Positions 1-5,933 of a stretch of DNA of 10,293 bases are shown here, one piece after another. The position numbers and the translations under genes are program-made. The notes under the pieces are model-generated. The model was not told the DNA's origin, made no database searches, and saw only the letters and a program-made list of their open reading frames with translations. The DNA is from Promethearchaeota archaeon (GTDB lineage Archaea; Asgardarchaeota; Lokiarchaeia; Sigyniarchaeales; Promethearchaeaceae), in NCBI GenBank assembly GCA_014729055.1, contig WJKO01000122.1, positions 1 through 10,293 on the forward strand, in the 5' to 3' direction. Every line of letters begins with the position of its first letter. Positions within the stretch are counted from its first letter, which is position 1.

Positions 1-1714
1 GCAGTACTTTATTAAGAGGTTTCGTAATGACGCTCGCAAATCCCGACATATTGGATGCTTTTTTAAAGGAATCAAGAGACCCATCGTCCCAAACCCCTAA
101 AAACACGGTTACGGCAAAATATAAAAACGGCATTCCCAAAACAAAAACAATACCCATTGTTAGAATGCTAAATAACAAACCAAGTATCGATTCTATTAAA
201 GGGAAGATAATGATCTTATATAGGTAACCGAAAGCAACTACCAATGCTCCCGTAATACCTGGACCAATAAAAGTCTGATAGAGGGGGATCTTGATTTTCA
301 GTATTCTTTTCTGAATGATAAAATATTGCAATGATAATTTCATAATTGCAACGATAATATCACCCATGGGCATAATCCAGATAATTAAATCGATCCCATA
401 GTTCTGCGGGAGTCTTAGTACAACTAAAATTAACCACCAATTTATAAGATTACCAATCATTCCGAAAAGTTCCAAAATAAAATGCACATTTGGATGATTT
501 GTTCCCGTAATGATTGCACTTGCTAGCTCTTCGTATGGTGTGAAAAATCTACGGATTAAAGTTGGGAAAATAAACGGAATTGCTAATAGATAATTTTCCA
601 GACCGACTAATATTAATGCAGGTTCTAAGATAAAAGTCACTACGATAATGAGGGAATAAAACAATATTTGAATGAAGCCGTCAAATCTCCAACTTTGACC
701 GATATAATACTGACAGAGTTCTTTTTTTCCATTCAAATAACTTTCTGAAATAGCACCGCCCAGATCGATTTTTAGTCCCCTGATAAAATTGACAAGACTT
801 TCTGCTAATCCTAGTAAGGCAATAAACGTCGTATATTGCGGCACTTGTAACCACCATGTAAGGATTATAAGTCCCGTAAATCCACTAATTACCCCGGGAA
901 ACCCTGTTTTTAACCCAAAAAAAAAGCATTGTTTTACCAGATCTAAGGAAAAGTCATGTCGGAAACAATCTCGGACGGTTAATCCATATTTTTCCATAAT
1001 CTGTTTGAAATATCGCATTCCGATGACCATGGCTATAAAATCATCTAAATATTTACCTAAACAAAGCCCTATTGAAGCGGCAAGAATAATGCCAAATTTT
1101 GCATTAGATCCTAATGTATAGCGAAAGATAATGACAAAACCAATTTCAGTGAGCCTTTGAATAACATCACCTTGTATAAATCCAATGATCGCTGACTTGT
1201 TAAATTGCTGAAGTGATTGTAGGGCGCTCTTAAACACATTCTGCATTGCGGGATATTGAGTGCTACTGAATAATAACATTATCCACACGAGATATGCTAA
1301 GTCTTGTGGTGGAAAATATAATAACCAAATAGCAATGCCCGTCACTTGTATTAAACCACTAAACATTTGATACCAAACAAAATATTGGATATAATGCACC
1401 ATTTTTCTTGGGTCTTTGATATTGTTTTCTCCAATAAATCGACTCATCATATTTGCTGTTCCTAAATCAAACGCGATAAAGATTGCAGAAAAGACCGCTG
1501 TTCCCGCCCGATAATATCCGTCAATTTGTGGATAGGGGAACATAATAGGGAATAATAATATCGTCGCAACTGAAGCAGATAGAATATGAAGAATCGTTAG
1601 GGCTAGATGATACCAAAAACCAGCCAACGGTCTATGAAATCCAATTGAATTCCATAACTCTTCATTCTCGTTGGTAGGATCTTTTGATATTGTTTCAATC
1701 TGCCCATTTTTCAT
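1..1714 (-). CDS. Polytopic membrane protein, MATE/polysaccharide-flippase (MVF superfamily)-like, 3' end outside the window
   Basis: An open frame of 571 codons runs from an ATG at 1714 to the window edge without a stop. The protein has a polar N-terminus of about 35 residues, then repeated hydrophobic helices (for example about 36-60, 70-86, 108-134, 140-150 and 175-198, and on to about 545) joined by short charged loops, with no catalytic domain. The loop 'LGTANMMSRFIGENN' (84-98) and the 'LQSLQQFNKSA' stretch (165-175) resemble the inter-helix loops of MVF-type exporters, which move lipid-linked sugars or drugs across membranes. A role in surface-glycan precursor export is inferred from the family only. 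At 571 or more residues it is longer than the usual 450-500. The codon before the ATG is a stop and a TATA-like box lies 26 bases upstream, so 1714 is a good leaderless start. The SDR gene is divergent. Confidence 0.7.
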   Translation of the reverse strand, partial: MKNGQIETISKDPTNENEELWNSIGFHRPLAGFWYHLALTILHILSASVATILLFPIMFPYPQIDGYYRAGTAVFSAIFIAFDLGTANMMSRFIGENNIKDPRKMVHYIQYFVWYQMFSGLIQVTGIAIWLLYFPPQDLAYLVWIMLLFSSTQYPAMQNVFKSALQSLQQFNKSAIIGFIQGDVIQRLTEIGFVIIFRYTLGSNAKFGIILAASIGLCLGKYLDDFIAMVIGMRYFKQIMEKYGLTVRDCFRHDFSLDLVKQCFFFGLKTGFPGVISGFTGLIILTWWLQVPQYTTFIALLGLAESLVNFIRGLKIDLGGAISESYLNGKKELCQYYIGQSWRFDGFIQILFYSLIIVVTFILEPALILVGLENYLLAIPFIFPTLIRRFFTPYEELASAIITGTNHPNVHFILELFGMIGNLINWWLILVVLRLPQNYGIDLIIWIMPMGDIIVAIMKLSLQYFIIQKRILKIKIPLYQTFIGPGITGALVVAFGYLYKIIIFPLIESILGLLFSILTMGIVFVLGMPFLYFAVTVFLGVWDDGSLDSFKKASNMSGFASVITKPLNKVL

Positions 1715-1736
1715 TAGTATTTAATTCATTTTCACT

Positions 1737-1743
1737 CTATAAG
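1737..1743 (-). promoter_or_regulatory. TATA-like box for the flippase-like gene
   Basis: The minus strand reads CTTATAG here, centred about 26 bases upstream of the ATG at 1714. Archaeal TATA boxes usually sit 25-27 bases before the transcription start, so the message would begin at or next to the start codon, as in leaderless archaeal genes. No Shine-Dalgarno sequence precedes the ATG, which agrees. Confidence 0.4.
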
Positions 1744-1797
1744 AATTTTTTACTCTATTTTTTTCTGGAAAGAAGAATGTATTTTAGCACAAAAAGA

Positions 1798-1809
1798 GAA
1801 TATATTTTT
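1798..1809 (+). promoter_or_regulatory. TATA-like box for the SDR gene
   Basis: AATATATTTTT is the best TATA-like sequence ahead of the SDR. Its centre (about 1803) predicts a transcript start near 1829, which is downstream of the GTG at 1821 but upstream of the in-frame ATG at 1857. If this box is the real one, it argues for the ATG as the translation start. Confidence 0.3.
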
Positions 1810-1820
1810 GGGGAAAACAA

Positions 1821-2657
1821 GTGAAAAATTTAAAGGAAATCTTGAAATGGGATAAGATGGGCACAGCATTAGTGACTGGAGCTTCGGCAGGTATTGGGCT
1901 CTGTTTTTCAGAATATCTTGCAAAATTCGGATGTAATCTCATTCTTGTAGCAAGAAGAGAAAATAAGCTCAAACAGATAGCACAGCGTCTTTCTAAGACC
2001 CACAATGTGAAAATTGAGGTAATAGCTGCGGATTTAACTCTAGAAAAAGATATTCAACGCATAAAAAATAAAATTAATGTCACTAAACACTTAGATTTTC
2101 TAATAAATAATGCAGGATTCGGAACTCGTGGTGACTTTCTTGATGTAGAACTTGATCGACATTTAACAATGAATAAATTGCATGTAAACGCACCTACTCA
2201 ATTATGTTATGCTGTTTTACCGAAAATGATCAAACGAAACAAAGGCGTAATCATTAATCTCTCTTCTTTAGCCACTTATGTGAAAACCAAGAGTGCTTCC
2301 GTTTATTGTGCTTCAAAAAGTTATGTTAGGGCGTTATCGGAAGTATTGGCAATAGAACTATCCGATACAAATATTAAATTACAGGCATTATGTCCTGGAT
2401 TTACTTATACAGAGTTTCATGAAGTTGGAGAATGGGAAGATTTTAATCGTTCCTCGATCCCGAAGAGTCTGTGGATGAGCGCCGATAAAGTGGTTGAAAA
2501 ATCATTAAAATCACTGAAACGGAATAAGACCGTTGTTGTACCTGGCTTTGTCAATCGATTTGCAAAAACCATGATACAATTGCCTTTGATTGGAAGATTG
2601 ATTACAAAGCTCGTTAATAAAGCACGAACAGTTGATGAAGTAACACAGAAAAAGTAA
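1821..2657 (+). CDS. Classical short-chain dehydrogenase/reductase (SDR family)
   Basis: A complete NAD(P)-dependent oxidoreductase of 278 residues with the Rossmann fold of classical SDRs. Visible motifs are the nucleotide loop TGASAGIG (19-26), NNAG (96-99), and the full tetrad N123, S149, Y162, K166 (YCASK). The spacing S149 to Y162 is the usual 13. Arginines at 45 and 46 just after strand 2 suggest NADP(H) rather than NAD(H). The C-terminal segment (about 235-270) has a basic, hydrophobic stretch like that of the COG0300 (DltE-like) group, so the substrate may be a lipid or keto-acyl compound, but this is inference. The frame opens at GTG 1821. An in-frame ATG at 1857 (residue 13) would still keep the whole Rossmann strand 1 and may be the true start. 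It is divergent from the flippase-like gene and appears to be a single-gene unit. Confidence 0.88.
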   Translation: MKNLKEILKWDKMGTALVTGASAGIGLCFSEYLAKFGCNLILVARRENKLKQIAQRLSKTHNVKIEVIAADLTLEKDIQRIKNKINVTKHLDFLINNAGFGTRGDFLDVELDRHLTMNKLHVNAPTQLCYAVLPKMIKRNKGVIINLSSLATYVKTKSASVYCASKSYVRALSEVLAIELSDTNIKLQALCPGFTYTEFHEVGEWEDFNRSSIPKSLWMSADKVVEKSLKSLKRNKTVVVPGFVNRFAKTMIQLPLIGRLITKLVNKARTVDEVTQKK

Positions 2658-2702
2658 GATCCATATTTATTCTATGCCAAAATTTAATATATCCTTTAAT
2701 TA

Positions 2703-2718
2703 TCGTTATTTTTATTCT
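2703..2718 (+). terminator. T-rich stop region between convergent genes
   Basis: The 61 bases between the SDR stop and the radical SAM stop (minus strand) are very AT-rich. The plus strand reads TTATTTTTATTCTTT, fitting the T-tract type of archaeal terminator. No stable hairpin was found. Confidence 0.3.
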
Positions 2719-3720
2719 TTAAATCCAAGCAGTTATAAGATTTTCATCCGTTTTTCTCTTAATAACATTTGCGTGCACCGTGGCGCCAACTTTCAAGGAT
2801 ATTTTCGATAGTACTTTAACTGCCCATTTTTCATTGAACCTACCAATCCATTCTTTTGCAGTTCTGCCTTTCGATACAATTTGCACCTTGATTTTTTCAT
2901 CGCGTTCTACTGGAGGGGTTATCGGATGTGCAGGATGAATATTGAAATCTTTAGGTCCTAATTTTAGTTTTAAATTGTATTTTTTCTCCAAATCTGCCAG
3001 TCGTTTATAAAAATAACCGAAGTCTCTTTGTCTAATCTTTCTTAGCTTCCGACCAGTTTTATAGATTAAGTAGTTTTGAATTCCTAATCGAAATTTATCC
3101 CCGCTGTGTCCTTTTCTTTGATACTCTTTTGCAAGCTGTATGATTTTAATGATCTCATTATCGTTTACTCCAAAAAACCAGATAGGCGCAATTAATAGAT
3201 CAATGCTGCTTTTTAACACCATTTCAAAAATATTCAACATTTTTTCAACGCTATAATTAGGATCATCGCTTAAATACTGCGCTATACTTTGGTCTAAGGA
3301 ATTAAATGAAATATTTAATCTTGTCAGTCCTACCTTTTCTAAATCCATGATCTTCTTTTTATCCAATAATGTCCCATTTGTTTGGATTGAAATTACTTTC
3401 ACTTGAGGAATTTTCTTAAGATCTCTGATGAGTCTTAGGTATTCATCATATAAGAAAAATTCTCCATAGGGTGCTATATGAATCTCAATATCTTTTGTAC
3501 TCTTATACTTAAGCGCATATTTTAGCCATGAAATTATGTATTTCTCTTTTAAGATGAAATTGTTAATATAATCTCCTGCATGAACAAAACAATATTTACA
3601 TCGTAAATTACAGAGTGTTATTGGTTTAACTTCTAAGAGATTAGTTCCACGATCTAAAATACCTATAAAATCCAAACCAAACAACGGAATATTACTTTTT
3701 TCATTAACATTTATGATCAA
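2719..3720 (-). CDS. Archaeal radical SAM protein with a small C-terminal beta domain (COG2100-like)
   Basis: A 333-residue radical SAM enzyme. The cluster-binding motif CNLRCKYC (C37, C41, C44) has the canonical CxxxCxxC spacing. YGEFFLY (85-91) sits where the SAM-contacting GGE motif is expected, and IQTNGTLL (112-119) and LNISFNSLD (135-143) match the next barrel strands. After the barrel, residues about 275-333 form a basic beta-rich tail with KVGATVHANVI (310-320), which looks like a TRAM/OB-type RNA-binding fold. This arrangement resembles the archaeal COG2100 group of unknown substrate. The start is TTG, overlapping the Pelota TGA in the four bases TTGA. There is no ATG or GTG before the cysteine motif, and the upstream frame reaches a stop at 3757-3759 with no other start. 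The overlap implies translational coupling to Pelota, and an RNA or ribosome target is an inference from that plus the tail. The reaction is unknown. Confidence 0.85.
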   Translation of the reverse strand: MIINVNEKSNIPLFGLDFIGILDRGTNLLEVKPITLCNLRCKYCFVHAGDYINNFILKEKYIISWLKYALKYKSTKDIEIHIAPYGEFFLYDEYLRLIRDLKKIPQVKVISIQTNGTLLDKKKIMDLEKVGLTRLNISFNSLDQSIAQYLSDDPNYSVEKMLNIFEMVLKSSIDLLIAPIWFFGVNDNEIIKIIQLAKEYQRKGHSGDKFRLGIQNYLIYKTGRKLRKIRQRDFGYFYKRLADLEKKYNLKLKLGPKDFNIHPAHPITPPVERDEKIKVQIVSKGRTAKEWIGRFNEKWAVKVLSKISLKVGATVHANVIKRKTDENLITAWI

Positions 3721-4793
3721 ATTCGAAACCTCAATAATGCTGCAATGCCGCCAAACTTATCCAATTGTTCACCTGCTGGAGAACGAGTTGAAAGTATATG
3801 GACTTCGCCGCCATTTTGCTCTACGAGATTGAATAATTGTTCCATATGTTTCTCTTGATCTGTATTAACAGTACGCAATAGGATATCCGTTATTAGTAGT
3901 CGTTCTACTGATCCCATCTCCGCCGCCTTAAGACATTGGTCAAAGCCATATGTTGCTAAACCATAATCCTTTCCGAGTCTTGCTACGAATTCTTCCATAT
4001 AACCCGTTTCAAGAGATATTTTATGGTTAGAAATGATTTTTGAAATTTCACCCGATCGTAAAACCTCGTAAATTGCGCTATCTGTCCCTGAACTTGCGCT
4101 TAACAACCTCGTATCCATCTCAAGATTGTCTTTAATAAGATTTTCTTTTAAACTCGTTTGATATTTCTCCTTTAAAAATCCAGGACCGATGATAATGACG
4201 AGATTAATCTCGAGTTGTTTAATTTTATCAATAATTAGTGTATTAATTTTATTGAAAAATACTTCGAGTGCTTTGTTTGAATTTTGATTGGCGAATCTCT
4301 TTCCTGGTATATTGTGCCGAATTGTCGAGAGAATTCTGACACTATAATTTGAAATAATACCGATGGTTGCTAACCCTGATTCGACGGCAATTACGACTAT
4401 TTTCTTATTGGCAAACGAATCGGTGGACTTTTTCAACCTTCGAAGGTCATGTTTATACCAGGCGTTTTTTTTAATAGATAATTTGGTACCAACTTCTATA
4501 TTGAGTGTATGATATTGACCTAAGGAAATATATTCATCAGGGCCCTCTGTAATTCGTCCTTTTATTCTCAATCTATTGGAATACTCATGAAATTCAACAC
4601 TTTCTGTTTTTATTTCAAGAGTCATAGGTTTTCGTTCACCTTTATCTCCTTCTCTAAAAACGATTCTTCTATGGGTTCTTGATTTAACAAGATCATTTGG
4701 CTTAATTATATTATAAAGGGTCCATAGATCATCAAGATTTTGTGTAAGTAATTTAATTATACCCTTATTTCTATCTTGAAAAATTATCTGCAT
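3717..4793 (-). CDS. pelA: Pelota/Dom34 ribosome-rescue factor
   Basis: Full-length Pelota (358 residues, the usual size), the eRF1-like protein that with aEF-1alpha or ABCE1 releases stalled archaeal ribosomes and feeds mRNA surveillance. The N-terminal Sm-like domain (about 1-125) has DDLWTLYNII (21-30) and LGQYHTLNIE (91-100). The central domain (about 130-257) has the Pelota signatures IIGPGFLKEKY (201-211) and SASSGT (232-237), and, as expected for Pelota, no GGQ peptide-release motif. The C-terminal domain (about 258-358) carries LATYGFDQCLKAAEMGSVERLL and ends with SPAGEQLDKFGGIAALLRF (338-356), nearly the family consensus. The ATG at 4793 gives the standard N-terminus. It lies upstream of, and overlaps by four bases, the radical SAM gene. 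Nothing looks truncated or degenerate. Identification is firm from motifs alone. Confidence 0.96.
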   Translation of the reverse strand: MQIIFQDRNKGIIKLLTQNLDDLWTLYNIIKPNDLVKSRTHRRIVFREGDKGERKPMTLEIKTESVEFHEYSNRLRIKGRITEGPDEYISLGQYHTLNIEVGTKLSIKKNAWYKHDLRRLKKSTDSFANKKIVVIAVESGLATIGIISNYSVRILSTIRHNIPGKRFANQNSNKALEVFFNKINTLIIDKIKQLEINLVIIIGPGFLKEKYQTSLKENLIKDNLEMDTRLLSASSGTDSAIYEVLRSGEISKIISNHKISLETGYMEEFVARLGKDYGLATYGFDQCLKAAEMGSVERLLITDILLRTVNTDQEKHMEQLFNLVEQNGGEVHILSTRSPAGEQLDKFGGIAALLRFRI

Positions 4794-4833
4794 TGAAATT
4801 CAAAGAAAACTAATTAAGCATATCTTATTGAGT

Positions 4834-4857
4834 TTTAGATCTCTTGATGAATCTAAA
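4834..4857. repeat. Short inverted repeat upstream of pelA
   Basis: TTTAGAT and ATCTAAA form perfect 7-base arms around a 10-base spacer, 41 bases ahead of the Pelota ATG. It could be an operator or a weak hairpin. In AT-rich DNA such a repeat can also arise by chance. The only TATA-like sequence for pelA that I see (GCTTAATTA, minus strand, about 4811-4819) lies between it and the gene. Confidence 0.3.
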
Positions 4858-4881
4858 TTCTGTAAATTCGAGTGAGACGGC

Positions 4882-4905
4882 AAAAATAAAGTAAAAAATA
4901 AAAAG
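4882..4905 (-). terminator. T-tracts downstream of the small coiled-coil gene
   Basis: On the minus strand this is a run of T-tracts (TTTTT, ACTTTA, TTTTTT, TTTTT) about 60-85 bases beyond the stop of the coiled-coil gene, and before the Pelota start. Archaeal termination commonly uses such tracts without a hairpin, so the small gene is probably a separate transcript from pelA. Confidence 0.4.
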
Positions 4906-4965
4906 AGAATGTATAGGAAAATTTATGTGTCAACTTAAATATTTTGAAGAATTATATGTTCTAAA

Positions 4966-5139
4966 TTATCCGCCTTCTTTTTTGGCAGCTTCTTCCATTG
5001 CTTTCTTGACTTTTTCTAATTCCTCAAGGCGTTTTTTCTTTTCTTCTTGAGCCTTTTTGAGTTCACTTTGATCTACTTTCGCAAGCTTCTTTTTCCCTTC
5101 TTCTAATTCTTCAGCGGTGATTTTATCATCTTCAGACAT
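4966..5139 (-). CDS. Small charged coiled-coil protein, 57 residues, unknown function
   Basis: An ATG at 5139 opens a 57-codon frame closed by TAA. The protein is almost entirely Lys, Glu, Ala and Leu after an acidic start (MSEDDKITAEELEEGKKKLA). Residues about 8-54 should form one long helix or coiled coil, with leucines at 12, 19, 27, 38 and 41, ending in GG. It has no Cys, Trp, Phe, His or Tyr and no membrane segment, so it is probably soluble and binds through charge. AGGACGTG a few bases upstream is a possible ribosome-binding site. The sequence is low complexity but the frame is clean, it has its own promoter-like region and T-tract terminator, and it lies alone between the GNAT and Pelota genes on the same strand. 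I do not recognise a family. A ribosome- or nucleic-acid-associated role would be a guess from charge and neighbours. Confidence 0.7.
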   Translation of the reverse strand: MSEDDKITAEELEEGKKKLAKVDQSELKKAQEEKKKRLEELEKVKKAMEEAAKKEGG

Positions 5140-5193
5140 TTATTTTCACGTCCTTTTTTCTATAAAAATAGATTAATAATTAAATCTTCATAC

Positions 5194-5227
5194 AGAACAT
5201 TGTTCTTTAAACTTAAAAATTTATAAG
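5194..5227 (-). promoter_or_regulatory. TATA box with a 13-base palindrome at the predicted transcript start
   Basis: The minus strand has CTTATAAAT at 5227-5219. About 26 bases downstream is the palindrome AGAACATTGTTCT (5194-5206; 6-base arms around one base), so the palindrome covers the expected transcription start of the coiled-coil gene. A dimeric repressor bound there would block initiation. The resulting leader would be about 57 bases. Confidence 0.4.
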
Positions 5228-5260
5228 ATTTTATTACAAATTAAAAATCTTTATTTGGTA

Positions 5261-5767
5261 CTATAGATAACATATATCTTTCATCATGACAAATGCATCA
5301 GCACCAGATTGATAATATGCTTTTTTTTTGCCAATTATTCTGAATCCTTGCGATTTATATAGTTTTATTCCTCGAACATTGTGAGTATTGACCTCTAACA
5401 AAACTCTCGAATATTTCAGATCACTTAACTTTGTGATTATATGATTTAACATCATTTTTCCATATCCCTTTCCCCAATATTTCTTAATGATAAGAAAATT
5501 GTCGATATTTGCCGCAGTCGTATTAGATAAGTTCAGTTTTTTTAGGGGATTTTTTCTAATTGCATTTTCAGCTAATTTTGTCACGATAGAAAAACCAATA
5601 ATCTTTTCTGAGCTGTTATTCTCTGGCAAGACTAATTTGATGAAAAAAATATTATCATCGAAATAATTATGAAGAATATAGACTCCAAATGCATCTGTTC
5701 CGAAAACATCATGCTCAATCCTCGCAAGGTAGATCAAATCGTCGCGAATGACTGCTTTTATTGACAT
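5261..5767 (-). CDS. GNAT-family N-acetyltransferase, RimI/Ard1-like
   Basis: A complete 168-residue GNAT protein. The acetyl-CoA pyrophosphate loop is KKYWGKGYGK (95-104; the Q/RxxGxG/A motif in a form ending GKGYG). It is followed by LLEVNTHN (123-130), LYKSQGF (136-142) and YYQSGADAFVM (151-161). The last three match the RimI/Ard1 consensus 'LEV..N..A..LY...GF' and 'YY..GEDA..M', the enzymes that acetylate protein N-termini; archaeal members act on many proteins. Substrate assignment is inference. The segment at about 45-85 between strands 2 and 4 is longer and more basic than in E. coli RimI. The start at ATG 5767 gives a normal N-terminus, and TTTAAAGAT (minus strand, about 5791-5799) is a TATA-like box at the distance of a leaderless gene. 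The next gene on this strand is the coiled-coil protein 121 bases on. Confidence 0.85.
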   Translation of the reverse strand: MSIKAVIRDDLIYLARIEHDVFGTDAFGVYILHNYFDDNIFFIKLVLPENNSSEKIIGFSIVTKLAENAIRKNPLKKLNLSNTTAANIDNFLIIKKYWGKGYGKMMLNHIITKLSDLKYSRVLLEVNTHNVRGIKLYKSQGFRIIGKKKAYYQSGADAFVMMKDICYL

Positions 5768-5933
5768 GTTCTGAATTAAATTATATTTTTATCTTTAAAA
5801 ATATGCGACTTTATCGACATGCTTAGTTAGACAGAACGACCAAGCCCTCTGAACGTTTTTTTAGTCTTATTTCTTAAATAATTACGAAAACAAAGGTTAA
5901 ATAAATAAAATTTATAATTTTATGTGAAAAGTT
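5768..5933. promoter_or_regulatory. Divergent promoter region between the GNAT and AOR genes
   Basis: This gap holds both promoters. The GNAT side has the TATA-like TTTAAAGAT near 5795. On the AOR side, GGTTAAATAAATAAAA (5895-5910) and TTTATAATTT (5911-5920) are both candidates. The first fits a leaderless ATG at 5934 better, and no Shine-Dalgarno sequence is seen. The middle (5820-5862) is less AT-rich and contains two GAACG copies 17 bases apart and a T7 run, with no gene I can support. Confidence 0.4.

Noticed and set aside
27..1121. Plus-strand open frames at 27-227 and 789-1121
   Set aside because: They lie opposite the flippase-like membrane gene, have erratic composition (rich in Lys, Asn and Pro without domain structure) and no motifs; they are antisense shadows.
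1784..2005. Minus-strand open frame over the start of the SDR
   Set aside because: Antisense to the SDR Rossmann region, which has clear motifs. No start signal or recognisable sequence.
4794..4965. A tRNA or other structured RNA gene in the gap ahead of pelA
   Set aside because: No cloverleaf arms, no TTCGA-type loop with matching stems, and very AT-rich sequence. Only the short inverted repeat and T-tracts are present.
5832..5862. Hairpin CAGA/TCTG followed by T7 as a terminator or small RNA
   Set aside because: The stem is only four bases with a 12-base loop, and there is no plus-strand gene upstream for it to terminate.
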